Below the pieces are notes generated by a model. The model was not told the origin of the DNA, did not search any database, and saw only the letters and a program-made list of their open reading frames with translations. The translations under genes were made by a program, and so were the position numbers. This document shows positions 12,001 through 21,636 of a DNA stretch of 64,000 bases, piece after piece (positions within the stretch are counted from its first letter, which is position 1; every line of letters begins with the position of its first letter). This DNA comes from Cheiracanthium punctorium (lineage: Eukaryota; Arthropoda; Arachnida; Araneae; Cheiracanthiidae): contig JAWZYV010017493.1 of NCBI GenBank assembly GCA_038373885.1, positions 1,426,001 to 1,490,000 on the forward strand. The letters are read 5' to 3'.

Positions 12001-12287
12001 CTTACACGGGACCTTCAGTTTCGGTAGGATCTGGAACAGGTTCAGACATCAGACCAGATTACCCTTTCAATCAAGTTCCTGGACATCAGCCGCCGCATCA
12101 GCGACAGGTGTTCCCACACAGAGAGAATCCCGACCATCCTAATGAAAGCCTCAAAGGCAGCGGAGCTTACAGGCCACCTCCCCCTGCAGGCTTTCAAGCA
12201 GCTGCCTCAGAAGTTCAAGAGCAACAAGTGGCTCCAGAGCCAGAACCAGCCGCAGCGTCTTTACACGGTGACACCGGTTCAGAGTAA
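9066..12287 (+). CDS. CPAP1-like cuticular protein, terminal exon (Cys3-Cys6 and long proline-rich tail)
   Basis: One open frame of 1,073 codons from acceptor TTTTAG|GTC to a TAA stop. Residues 1-35 finish the CBM14 domain: with the previous exon the spacing is C-16-C-5-C-9-C-12-C-7-C, and the block ILACDFWYNFDC carries the aromatic residues typical of chitin binding. The remaining ~1,040 residues are low-complexity, rich in Pro, Gln, Arg, Ser and Tyr, with no Cys or Trp. They include six 13-residue repeats, a PPPPPPRPREPSRPAYV-type repeat, and five HPxxxxKGxxxY motifs. CPAP1 proteins often carry long disordered tails, but this one is large. The likely role is an extracellular chitin-binding, possibly elastic or cross-linked, component of cuticle. 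The tail might instead be processed off. Antisense open frames here are shadows of proline codons. Confidence 0.9.
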   Translation, partial: VYHVCFEDRQESFLCGPGTNFNQKILACDFWYNFDCQDSPSFYSVNADIGKVPETVFRPGQGRQPGQSPQPQEPQRPSYPSFPAQPPSGGSYPPQVSVPPPPPPRQTPQPPRIQPQQPVHPQPPRIQPQQPVHPQPPRIQPQQPVHPQPPRIQPQQPVHPQPPRNQPQQPAYPQPPRIQPQQPVHPEPPHQEPVHPEPPRIPQEPIQPQPPVFRPERPVVQPQRPNVYPEPAPRPQPPSFRPQPRPDLPHVSGQPSYPRIPSGSGQPPKVRPPPPQQLPPTQHEDDAGYQFDGYKPPKPALPPPPRQTPRPVVFPPVVSPPRVSRPPLTPPIIRQPEISRPRNPVIDTRSEFHPDSQLKGNVGYQPPQQPRVPQPSRPVGSEYPGYPVAQRPVPQRPVIQQPAEKPSRPAYQPPATVQQEHVDTDYIPPPPPPPREPSRPSTSYVPPPPPPRPREPSRPAYVPPPPPPRPREPSRPAYVPPPPPPPRPREPSRPAYVPPPPPPPPVQQEVTNVGFTKPPQQPSRPVYVPPPVSQQPVDNDYGKPQPPVAPSVIREQQKPAVVPPSRPQVSVGVRQPQPPSRPRPVFPPASDHPNSNVKGGPGYNQPPPQIPKFEPTRISRPSSPQGGYQPPPQSPRPRPVSTTAVKPTISKPNVVSGQGSYKPPQQHVKKPSDPPRTVYQPPIQVIDHPQAEIKGVIYDPPRQTQRTQSPSTPISGVKRPQVSGGQRPQVERPRAPVVVSRPQPPSLPTTSIKKTTPVDTQVYEKPRPQPPAPSRVKQPSTSNVQTVSRPSQPRFPSYEDHPNANVKGGSGYPQQQLQPVVSRPSGPPSSPSTSYEQKTTSSNQGRGSGSGYPSPPSHPSRGDGGSIQQIVQEDYKPSRSSPPSSVKTVQKVTHVKTAVKDTSSYQKPPVVNEHSVLINKQSKPDYEAGSSYTRGPEVYPKPEFGRPHTPVSTPSRISQSTKQGSPSQNTITRSENKPTYTGPSVSVGSGTGSDIRPDYPFNQVPGHQPPHQRQVFPHRENPDHPNESLKGSGAYRPPPPAGFQAAASEVQEQQVAPEPEPAAASLHGDTGSE
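9393..9626 (+). repeat. 39-bp coding tandem repeat, six units
   Basis: Six consecutive in-frame units encode PPRIQPQQPVHPQ. Units 1-4 and 6 are nearly identical at DNA level, unit 5 reads PPRNQPQQPAYPQ, and unit 6 ends in E. The near-identity points to recent unit duplication or gene conversion, so unit number may vary between individuals. Confidence 0.95.
10347..10578 (+). repeat. 51-54-bp coding tandem repeat
   Basis: About four in-frame units of the form (P)6-8-(RP)REPSRP-(A/ST)Y-V. The poly-Pro length differs between units (6, 6, 7, 8), consistent with slippage in CCA/CCT codons. It lies in the tail of the cuticle protein. Confidence 0.9.
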
Positions 12288-13790
12288 ATAAACGAAAAGT
12301 GTAAAAAAAAAAAAAGAACTTAATGAATAAGTCTCGGGCGGGAAAAATGGCTCCCCGGTAAGGAATGTTTTTATTGGAACATTCGACATATGTGCCACTT
12401 TGTGAGTAGAAACGCAACTGGGGATGGAATTTTGTTTTCAATCGCACAAAAGACGTATATTATGTCTAGGTCTCTTAAATATATTTCTCATTTCATAGTT
12501 TTAGATTGATTTTTGTGAGTGTTAATTGTGCATATAGGGACTGTTCCAGGCTCTATTTATTAATTTTATTTAGTTAATGTGAATATTTTTATAATAATAT
12601 TTATTGAGAACGTATTAAGGATTAGATTCGACTTCTAGATAAATCAACACTCTTTGAAATATACACATATGATTGATTTTATTTATGACCTAAAACGAAA
12701 CAAATACTTTTCTGTGATATCAAAAATATTTAAAATTCTTTCGTGTTCTGCTAAATTAGCTCCATAATAACTTCTAACCTATAAAATTTAGCTTAACATA
12801 TTATTATTTTTTTTAATAACAAATTCCCTGTAGAGAATTTTAATCTTTTTTAGTGTAAATATGAGTACTTGAGGTAAAGTTTGTTAATGATTGTGAAACT
12901 TCTTATGTCATGCATTTTTGTTATTTGCAGACTGCTGTCTGTGATGTGCTTTTCTTCTGGGGTAATGAATAACTTATTGTAAAACTGACTTCAGCCCTTC
13001 CCTTCTTCAGCTCGTTTTCAGCACGCATTAAAAGACTTTTTGAATCGCTTTTCAGATTCAAACATTAAAATATGTGACAACCAGGCTTTGTGTTTCAAAG
13101 TACTATTGCATGTTTTTAATGCTCAGTTTATAATTTTGCCCATAGATGGCGACACTATAATTTATTTGCTTGTTTTAAAAATATAGCTTATTTATTAAGT
13201 TTGTTACATGAAATTCTTCTTCATAAGAAATCTAAAAGTATTTGCGAAATAAATACCGAATAGTAATTACACGGAAAATGTCTTTACGAACTGAAGAAGG
13301 GAGGGGAACAAAATCTTTTTACTTTCCATTGAGGCAAGTCTGGTTTCTGATCATACAATTTTTTTTTTCCTAAAAATCAAACTCGGAAAGACAGAATCCT
13401 CACTGCCCTTTGGAATCGTTTTCGCTTGTATTTTCTTCAAGTTTTGAATGTTTTCTACCCTTTTTGTATGTGTAATTTGTTTATTAAACATACTTCTTTT
13501 CTAAGCTGTGTATTGTGTTTAATGGAGTCTTCCCTATAAATTACTACACAACACTCTTAAACAAAGAAAATTATGTGGGGATGATAAGTTGAGCTAAATT
13601 TCTCAACTGAAGAATTTAGAAATGTAAGACAATTTTAACACTTTTTACGTATTCCAGCATAAAAAAGTTAGTTTTGCTAATCTCTTATTAAACTTAGAAT
13701 CATTAAAATACCGATTTTATATATATATATACAAGGTCTGTTCCAAACGTCATGAGAAAAAATTACATAAATTAAATTATCTTTCTTACA
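12288..13790 (+). other. 3' untranslated region and downstream DNA of the cuticle gene
   Basis: An AATAAA hexamer overlaps the stop codon (12,287-12,292) and is followed by an A-run at ~12,303. Other AATAAA signals occur later, for example at 13,248. The true polyadenylation site cannot be decided from sequence alone. No other gene is seen here. Confidence 0.4.
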
Positions 13791-14463
13791 TAGACGTACC
13801 CACAGGGCTACAGGAGCTAAAGCCCCCCCCCCGCGTCCCCAAACGTGAAGAAACCAACGTGAAAAATCACTTAGAAAATTTATGAATGAACTAATTAATT
13901 GAAAAAGTTTTGTTTTAAGAAATTTTCCTCAAATTATTTCGAAAGCAAATTTTGCAAAGAAAAAGTGTTCTTTAAATAAATACTCAGATAGTACATGATA
14001 TACGGTTTAACACAGTTATAACGACGAAGAAAAAAGATAATTGTTTATGACGCCATAACACAGTTGCGGTATGAGCAGGCTATTATTTTTGAGGGAATGA
14101 CACAGAATATTTTGAAGTATAAGAGATTTGTAACTTACAAGCGGTACCATAGTACTTTGTGCCCTCCGCCCCCCCCCACCTAAATAAAATCCTGTGTGCC
14201 CCGCCACTTTCTTACAAAAGAAAACACTAAATAATCTTCGAAACATGTTCTGAGTGTGCTTCCGAGTTTAGTGTTGCTGCCAGTGGTTGTAGTATTGTTC
14301 GAACTTACTTTGTGAGATGTCGTTAAGTCTTAGCTATTTGGATATCTTAGAGTATGTCAAAATGACGGGCTTATCAAGCCATCTTAAGACGTGAAATTGC
14401 AGGGGGCCAGACCGGGAATGTATGGTAGATGGGGAAGTACATGGCTTTGTCCTTTGCCATGGC
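13791..14463. other. Non-coding stretch with C-rich tracts
   Basis: Two long C-runs (near 13,827 and 14,170) lie among text that recalls ends of degraded hAT-like MITEs. No open frame has coding character. Confidence 0.3.
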
Positions 14464-14641
14464 CAGAGGTGTAGCCAAGGGGGGGGATAGGATTCACAAC
14501 CCAACCCTCCCCCCCCCCCATGAGGAATTTTTCGCCATTCAAAATGTATATTTTTTACTCTCTTATCACACACGCGTATACATATGTTAAGTTGCAGTAG
14601 CCGTAACGCCCTCCCATGAAAAATTTCTGCCTACGCCACTG
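14464..14641 (+). mobile_element. hAT-type MITE, copy 1 with perfect 8-bp duplication
   Basis: A 178-base element beginning CAGAGGTGTAGCC and ending GCCTACGCCACTG, flanked on both sides by GCCATGGC (14,456-14,463 and 14,642-14,649). The internal text (CACACGCGTATACATATG, a G-run and a C-run) matches copies at 20,063 and 43,106. Eight-base target duplications and CAG..CTG ends indicate the hAT superfamily. It has no coding capacity. Confidence 0.9.
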
Positions 14642-15029
14642 GCCATGGCATATTGCAAATGAGTCTTTATTGCATAGCGTTCAATAGATCGCTTCATCTT
14701 AAGTGTAAAGAGTTAATTTCACAATGACTCACCGATAGGCCATTGGACATGCTTTGGGAATTATGAGCAGCTAGGAGACTGGAGTAACTGACATTTCAGT
14801 CCATGTTTCTAAGCTACCGATTTTCCTTAGCGATGTGCCAGAAATGTTAAGAAAATGTTTTCTCATTACTTTTGGGACATACCATGTATGTACATGTATT
14901 TCATTTATTGTTTTTCTAATAATTAGCCGCCAAGGCGGCCAGCTTCACTGCCCCATACCTTACAGATCCACATACAGACATGATACTTACATACAGACCA
15001 TGCAAACCATGAATACATACAGACATGAT
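14642..15029. other. Non-coding stretch
   Basis: Mostly unremarkable. A short duplicated segment (ACATACAGACATGATACTTA, with a second related copy about 40 bases on) occurs near 14,970-15,035. Confidence 0.35.
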
Positions 15030-15690
15030 ACTTAAATTTGCGTAATTTGTCGATATACTTCAGTGTTTGGAATATCCTTCTGTGTTTATCAGTAATCACA
15101 AAGCATTCTTGCACTCAATTTTCCCTAATACTTCTTTTCCATGGTATAGATATCTTAGTGAAAACGTTCTGCTTGTTCGACTCTCACGGCGCTGAGTTTT
15201 TCAGGGAAGAATTCCAAAAGGTAGTCCAAGAAATGCAACTTTAAGGTCAAATCACTTACAATCTCATGGGAGTTCAGTGCTTAATGATTTCCTAGAAATT
15301 TTTCAATCGTACATTTTAAATGATTTCCATGATGATTTTCCAATTTTGATTAAGAGATTTTTATATTGTTCATCGAGAACTAAAAATCTTATATGGGAAA
15401 CTACGAAAATTCCTTCCTTCATGTTAGAAATACTTACAGAAGGAAATCTTTTCTTCAAATAATGAAACCCAGCAGTAGTTTTATCCATCGCTTTAACGAA
15501 ATTTTTAAAAATCTTCAAATTTTGTATCCAGGTGTGTGTGATTCCTGTTACAACCATTTCTTCTTCATGTAAGGATTTTACTTTCCCTGTTCTTTCATTC
15601 ACACAAAAAACAATAAAATTTAGTGTATCCGATCTATATAGACTCATTAATAATCCAACGTTTATTAAAGCGCAACACATTGCTCAACAA
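15030..15690 (-). pseudogene. Degenerate high-copy arthropod mobile-element-associated protein
   Basis: The minus strand reads KNFVKAMDKTTAGFHYLKK, then a KEGIFV block and WKSFK, open from 15,680 to 15,303. After a gap and frame change it continues with FPEKLSAV, ERFH(stop)DIYTMEKKY and a KDIPNTE-type end near 15,050. This order matches, as I remember it, the C-terminal half of an uncharacterised protein present in hundreds of copies in spider, aphid and other arthropod genomes, usually taken to be part of a transposon. At least four stops and one or two frameshifts make it non-functional. The related upstream frame at 15,665-15,868 may be its 5' part but is less certain. A protein search with the fragments would settle the family. 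Confidence 0.6.
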
Positions 15691-15868
15691 AACTTCTTAT
15701 ACTGAATTTCCTCCAACAGGCTTTTCCTATTTTTGTATGTTTGCTTCGCGTTGATTTGCAGAACGGTACACTTGGTTGCTTCCCACTGTGTAAAGGGACA
15801 GTTTGAAGTTTTCGAACAGTCAATGAATAGTCTCCATTAGGTTGTTCTGTGTTCATGTTCAAACGCAT

Positions 15869-17184
15869 TCTTCAAACCACACTTGTTTTTTGAATACAAT
15901 GTAATTAATCATTTTCTGTAGAAAAGAATTCAAGCTTTTATTTTCCTCATGCAGGAGCTTCTAACCTTTCAGTTTGGACCCCATAAGTTCACCTGAGATT
16001 TGGACAGTTTGAACAGCAGATATGAGGGTCTTAATTCTCATCCCGATCTCCAGCTTTACAACTAAAATACAATTGACATCACTTTTAACTAGCAAAAGTA
16101 AACAATGACACTGGTTTCTAAATGTAATCTAAAATCCCCATACACATAAAACGAAGTTGTCTGGATTGAACAATTTATTAACGGTACATTATCTATCACA
16201 GTACAGATGAAGCAGAATACAACCTTACTGCGTTCTTATGTAGTGAATGTCTTTACAATGCTATCGCATTTATACAGGACGTGACTAAGATGCAAGAAAC
16301 AGCTGTTTGCCCCCATGTTGAAACAGGGTTCCAGCGAATTCATAATTCCATTCTCTGTATTTTAATAAATACATAAAGTTGGTGTCGGGAAAAAATGATG
16401 TGGCTTTGTGCGCCTATACAATATACTTATGAATGTATCCAATAAGTCATTTAAAATATTACTTTACATGCATTAGTTATCCCCGAATAAATCTTTGAAA
16501 ATTTCAAGAAGCAATAATTAAAAGATATAATTGCATTAAAACTATGGGTGGTAAAAAGAATTCTGGTTGCAAATTTGAATTCCGGGTAAAAATTTAATTA
16601 AAAGATACGATTTAAGTTTCCGGGTTCAAAAACCGTGTTGACCAGTCTAACTGAACAAGATTATCAAAAAACCACTGGTTACAGAATTTTTTTCACAAAG
16701 TTATTAACGGACCACTGGCAGCGCATTTTAGATACTACTCCTAACTCGTATTCACGTTACATCTGATGAAAACTGACCGAAACCCCAGACCATTGGATCG
16801 ACAACTGTGCGATAGGCGGATCTTCAAACTTCATCCGTCTACAATTTTGAGTGTCTTGCCGGCTAATTTCATATGTATTCAATCATTTATCACATTGTAC
16901 AAATGCCGTCAATAATTATGAATAATTTCTTGACTATCCGCATTAACCACAGTATCATTACACATTCCGTGGTGATTTGCGCAGTTAGAGCTAGAATAGA
17001 TAAGCACATAAGATAAGCCGAAACTAAAGATTATTTTAACTTTGTTAAAAAGCATTTGAAAGTGAAAAAAGGCAAAAACTTCCGAGGTTTTTGCATATCT
17101 TAAAAATGAAAACTTCAATTTTAGAAAACAGGATTTTCTTGAATAGAAGGACTTAAAGGGAAAGAGGGGCTAAATATTCAGGCA
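15869..17184. other. Non-coding stretch containing one dispersed repeat
   Basis: AT-rich. The segment 16,748-16,845 (ATTCACGTTACATCTGA onward) is related to 62,190-62,285 in the same orientation. No gene is seen. Confidence 0.4.
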
Positions 17185-17454
17185 CTACGTTACTACTTGT
17201 AGAAGAGAAGTGCATTGTCTTTTTTTTTTTTTTTCTTTGTTTTCCCAATGGCTAGTTACAAGACAACTGAACATCACAGAAAGATAATAAAAAGACAAAA
17301 GTGACATCAGTATATCTATAAAATCAGGACAGCTCTTGCCACCCAATAACGCTCCTAATAGAAACATGAGGAAGAGCAGGGCATATGCGGAGATGAAGAA
17401 AGTCCATGTCCTCTCCAAGATCACATAGAGGGCAAAGAGAGTCCGAAGTGGCAT
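17185..17454 (-). CDS. Candidate short hydrophobic ORF, unknown
   Basis: An 89-codon frame starts with a true ATG and encodes two or three hydrophobic spans (FFISAYALLFLMFLLGALLG; ILMSLLSFYYLSVMF) followed by a Lys run and a stop. Third-position usage (CTC, TTC, GCC) in the 5' half looks more like coding DNA than the surroundings. An in-frame TAA lies directly before the ATG, so an upstream exon in the same frame is excluded unless a downstream acceptor is used. The Lys run comes from a 16-base A tract, so it could instead be a retrocopied fragment with an A tail. A membrane-protein exon, perhaps of a receptor, is one possibility, but I recognise no family. Confidence 0.25.
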   Translation of the reverse strand: MPLRTLFALYVILERTWTFFISAYALLFLMFLLGALLGGKSCPDFIDILMSLLSFYYLSVMFSCLVTSHWENKEKKKKRQCTSLLQVVT

Positions 17455-17991
17455 TTATGCGATGGCGATGTTTGCATTGTAAAAACTAATAGTATACTGG
17501 AAGTTAAAACATGAACCCCACACACACCTCCTAATTTTTTTCTGGTTACGGCCCTGAATAGATTGTTTACAAGAATTAGTTTAATAGGTCTGTTAAATTA
17601 CGATATTGTCATAAGTATTTGTAGATCGGATGGTATGCCGTTATAGTTCTGTTTTATTAAATGGCCGCGCCAAAATATTGTTTGGTGCTGCCATCTATTA
17701 AGCCTTTTTAGAGTGGAAAATAGAATTGTATCATGTTCCCCTAATCAATATGCCTTTCAACTAAAGATTCGTGGTTTTCATACAATTCTCATTTCATGAA
17801 TAAGTTTAAAATTATTAACATTACTATGAATAAGGAATAGTAGCACTGCAAATACACTAGCCGCCGCCGGCGACCAGTTGGTTCGCCATCTTAATAAATC
17901 TTGTTCGGAGAAAATCCCGTTCCTCACCGGCTTCCATGGCACTGAAATCGCACAGATTCTTAATGGAATTTAAAATTAAGATGATTACAAA

Positions 17992-18149
17992 CAGGGGCGG
18001 CCCTAGGGTAATTAGTTTCCCCCGCTAACGTAAAAAAGATGCCCCCTTTTGTGCTCTATTTAGTTTTTGAGTTCGAAATGACGCCCCTTCGTTCGCAGCC
18101 GGCTTCTCGATGTGATGCTTACCTGGCTTACCGTGTCGGGCCGCCCCTG
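17992..18149. mobile_element. hAT-like MITE, second family
   Basis: Ends are CAGGGGCGGCCCTAG and GGGCCGCCCCTG, an inverted pair. Flanks are ATTACAAA (17,984-17,991) and GTTACAAA (18,150-18,157), seven of eight identical. The length is 158 bases and it is non-coding. The ends resemble, but the interior differs from, the MITE family at 14,464. Confidence 0.8.
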
Positions 18150-18369
18150 GTTACAAAAATAAGATGGTTTAGTGATAAAACCTACAAAAAGTTACAAATC
18201 ATTTTCGTCCTATATTAATTCTCAAGAGCTTCTAGATATATTGGCCGTTATCGAAAAACGGAAACGAAAAAAATAGTGAGAAAATCAGAAACACTTTCAG
18301 ATTTTAAATACGCACAAAAGTGTCATAAATTAAAAGCGCATCATAATCCAAGCGTCTTCCCTATATTCT

Positions 18370-18546
18370 CAGAGCCTGATTATGACCAACAGGGGCCCCG
18401 GACATTGATGAATTTGGGGGCCCCCATCTATGAAATTTGTTTCATTTTTCATAAAATGTTGATATAAAAAAGAATATTTCAGAAAAACATTTGATATCGG
18501 GGGCCCTTGGCAAAGTCCCGATTTGCCCATGCGATAATAAGGCTCT
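18370..18546. mobile_element. Short inverted-repeat element
   Basis: Starts CAGAGCCTGATTATGAC and ends with the inverted form of CAGAGCCTTATTATCGC (15 of 17 if aligned loosely). Both sides carry ATTCT, a possible 5-bp target duplication. The interior has paired GGGGGCCC-type tracts that would extend a hairpin. It is a non-autonomous DNA transposon of unassigned superfamily. Confidence 0.55.
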
Positions 18547-19339
18547 GATTCTTTCCTTATTCTATTAAGTTGGAAAGTGTATCGCCATTCTTGAGTGCGA
18601 TTAAACAAAATTAAAATTGATATTTGTAAAATCTTTTTTCTGGATGTAATACAATAAAAAATAAAATAGGAAAAAGATGCGTAGAAAAATTCACAATTCG
18701 AACTGAATAAAAGTTTCAATTTTATTTAAAGTTTTATTTATTAAAAACTGCTTAGTCTATAAGTTTGCGTCATCTGTCGGCTGCTCTAAAAAATAAAAAC
18801 TCAAAATGTATTTTTTTTTATAAAAGATAGTTTTTTGTATATTACAGGAATAGTGCTTTTTTATCGCTCGATAAAAATCAGTCTTTATGTTAATTCAGGA
18901 CTTTAACTATCTTTATTCCAAATTTCATCCAAATCCGTCAAACCGTTTCAACCTGAAAAGTAATACACATACATACAAACATTGACATTTATAATATTAA
19001 TAGGCTTTACACACACTCGATTTCAGTTAACTGCTATAGAAAGTATCCTCCTATTTCATATAATGCAGTTAAAATTACATTAATAAAAATATTTACATCC
19101 TTTCATTAAATATGATATTGTTTTGTTGCTGGTCTCCAGACAGTAACTTCAATCTCAACAGGACCTGATGCAGAAAGAATTTCTGGGCAGGGCACAAACT
19201 CTTCTTCTTTTCTTTTACTGTACACAGAGCATCCTTAAAGTTCTCTTACTCATGAGATGTGTATTTCACAAGATAACAAACCTTAAAACGATTGTTTTTA
19301 TTCAAATCGTAAAAAGCACTTCGAACAATTTTTTTTCCT
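18547..19339. other. Non-coding stretch with a dispersed-repeat 3' end
   Basis: Positions 18,920-19,005 (CCAAATTTCATCCAAATCCG, then an ACATACAT-type run, then TTATAATATTAATAGG) match the kind of terminal sequence shared by many arthropod interspersed repeats. No gene is seen. Confidence 0.4.
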
Positions 19340-19705
19340 AAAGGCCGGACCGGCGGCTTACTGGAATCTTGACTGCTACAAGGACCGGAGATGTTGGTCA
19401 TTTGGTTATGGTGGCACGTGGTAGGCAGACCAGCGTTGGCCCTATGAAGGGTCTCCTAATTTTGAACCAATTTCAGATGATAGATCTATCCCCTGAAACC
19501 GGCACCCCATCGTTTGAACATGGAGAACATTGAAGCCACGAACAGATGTTACGTGCACCAAGTCTCTGTAGCGTACACGATCTCACAGTAGTCCAGCCGT
19601 GAGAATTGTTCACCCTCCCAAGCACTGGCCAAGTCGGTGCTTCCCCACTTTCCGCGTTTTTATGAGAACGAAGCTTAGCGACTAGCCTACTGCAGTACAG
19701 CACTT
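19340..19705 (-). repeat. SINE-like repeat, copy in minus orientation
   Basis: Read on the minus strand it runs GCAGTAGGCTAGTCGCTAAG, CGTTCTCATAAAAACG, GGCCAGTGCTTGGGAGGGTG and GGTTCAAAATTAGGAGACCC, matching the + strand at 33,686-34,045 block by block with about 70-75% identity. The head has a tRNA A-box-like text. It is an old SINE copy; the boundaries are approximate. Confidence 0.6.
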
Positions 19706-20062
19706 TGAACATCATGTATGAAAAAAGAAAAAAAAAACTATAATAAATGTTCAAAACATCTACCCCTTTCTAAGAGGCAAGTTGAATTTGCATGTTAATA
19801 AAAATGCGTTTTAACATGTTGAAAGAGACTTTAAGTACCCTCTGAGTAAATGGCCACTTTTTAGATCATCTGTTATTTTTAGATCATCTGTTGTTTGAGA
19901 ATTACCTGTATAAACTTTGTTCTTTAAATATCCCCACAGAAAAAAAGAAAAAAACCAGGATTCTCAGATCAGGGAATTGAGGTGGCCAAAGTTTCTTTCC
20001 GATGAATCGATCACAAAAAATATTTTTAAGCATTGCATATCCATGTTTTAATTACTTGTATG

Positions 20063-20235
20063 CAGTGGCATAGCCAGAAATTTTTCATGGGGGGGGGGGG
20101 AGGGGGTTACGACTACTGTCACTCACATATGCATATGTGCGTGTAATAAGGGAATAGAGAATATGCATTTTGTATAAAAAAAATACGCATGGGGGTGTTT
20201 GTGACCCCCCTATCCCCCCCTTTCCCACGCCACTG
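20063..20235 (-). mobile_element. hAT-type MITE, copy 2 (inverted relative to copy 1)
   Basis: 173 bases from CAGTGGCATAGCC to CACGCCACTG, flanked by CTTGTATG (20,055-20,062) and CTTTTATG (20,236-20,243), seven of eight identical. The interior is the reverse complement of the copies at 14,464 and 43,106. It has long G and C tracts near the two ends. Confidence 0.88.
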
Positions 20236-20243
20236 CTTTTATG

Positions 20244-21636
20244 GTATGTTGAACTATCCCGTTGGAACCCAGAACCTCTTTCATTCACTTCTAACAATGC
20301 TACGAATTTCTGGATACGTTCCCTATAAGAAGATGCTGCGTCATTTGAATAGTTATTTTGCCAAACATGTTTGCATCTTTCATATAAATTATATTTAAAA
20401 TAAGCTTCAAGCAGCGCAGTTAAAACTCATTTCACTGTTAAAAACAAGATAACATAGAAATTTAATCTACCACAACTTGAACACAAAAAGAATGAAACGA
20501 TAAAAACTAAAGATTTCATACAATAATAAGCAGACGCGAATATTTAATATTTTAAAAACTCGTGAACAACGAGTTTATAGAATACGGGACCTTTTTAATT
20601 CAAATGCAGCGCGTTCTAAAAAATAATTCTTTTTTTTTTTTTTTTTTTTTCATAGCCTAAAATTATTTTGTCCCGGGAAAAGTTCCTCTGCTCCTGATTC
20701 GTCAGTGAACATGTTTTAAAAGTCCGGTATCAAATTTGAAACTTAAGGGTTCAGTAGGAAATCATATTTTTCAATTCGAATACATCACGCTTTTTGAATA
20801 CATGATTTGAGTTTCAAAGAAATGAAACTATAGTACTTCGTCTTAAACATACTTGGAGCTATTTGACTACATTCATTCTCTTTTCCATATAAAAAATAAG
20901 AAATGCGACAATCGTCATAGACACAAAAAATCTGGTTTTTCCATACACTTCGTATAAATTTTATCACCTACTTCTCAACCTTGAATACACTCTGCCGGTC
21001 TATTAAATCAAAGCATGTGCGAAACAAGGTCGCATATTACGTATCATTTGATTATTTATGGAATAGTTCTTTAGCAGCAGCTTTATAAAAAGAAAATATC
21101 ATTCCAGTAACATCGGCTATCTGACTAAAACACCTACTGCTGAGAAAGAAAATACGTAAACTAAAATATTTCTTTCTCTGCACTGCTGGACAAAACTTTG
21201 CGACCACCTAATTTTAAAAAAGCACAAATCATGCACGGATGGTGGTGGTGATGGTGATGGATGGGTGATCCCCAGACTTGAAGGGACAATAAGGAACAAA
21301 TATGAATATCAGAAAATGTTAAATATCTCAAAATTAAATCACTTCACAAAAAAATGCATAAAATCAATAGTCAAGTAACCACACATGTGTAACAAATAAC
21401 AATTTGCCCAAAAGAAATCTAATTTGAGTTTATTTTACTCATTTTTCAAAAAATTGCCACTTAATAAATTTATATATGGTCCCTTCTTAACTCATGAAAA
21501 TAACACATTTTATTTAATATAAATTAAACTACTGAACATAAAGATTCGAAATTTTGCACAGCCATGTAATATTACTTTCTGCATCTATTTCCATCGAAAT
21601 TTGGCTAGGTTGCTATTTATAATTTTATTAAATACT
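20244..21636. other. Non-coding stretch
   Basis: AT-rich with a T-run at ~20,630-20,651. Nothing supports a gene; short frames here lack coding character. Confidence 0.35.
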
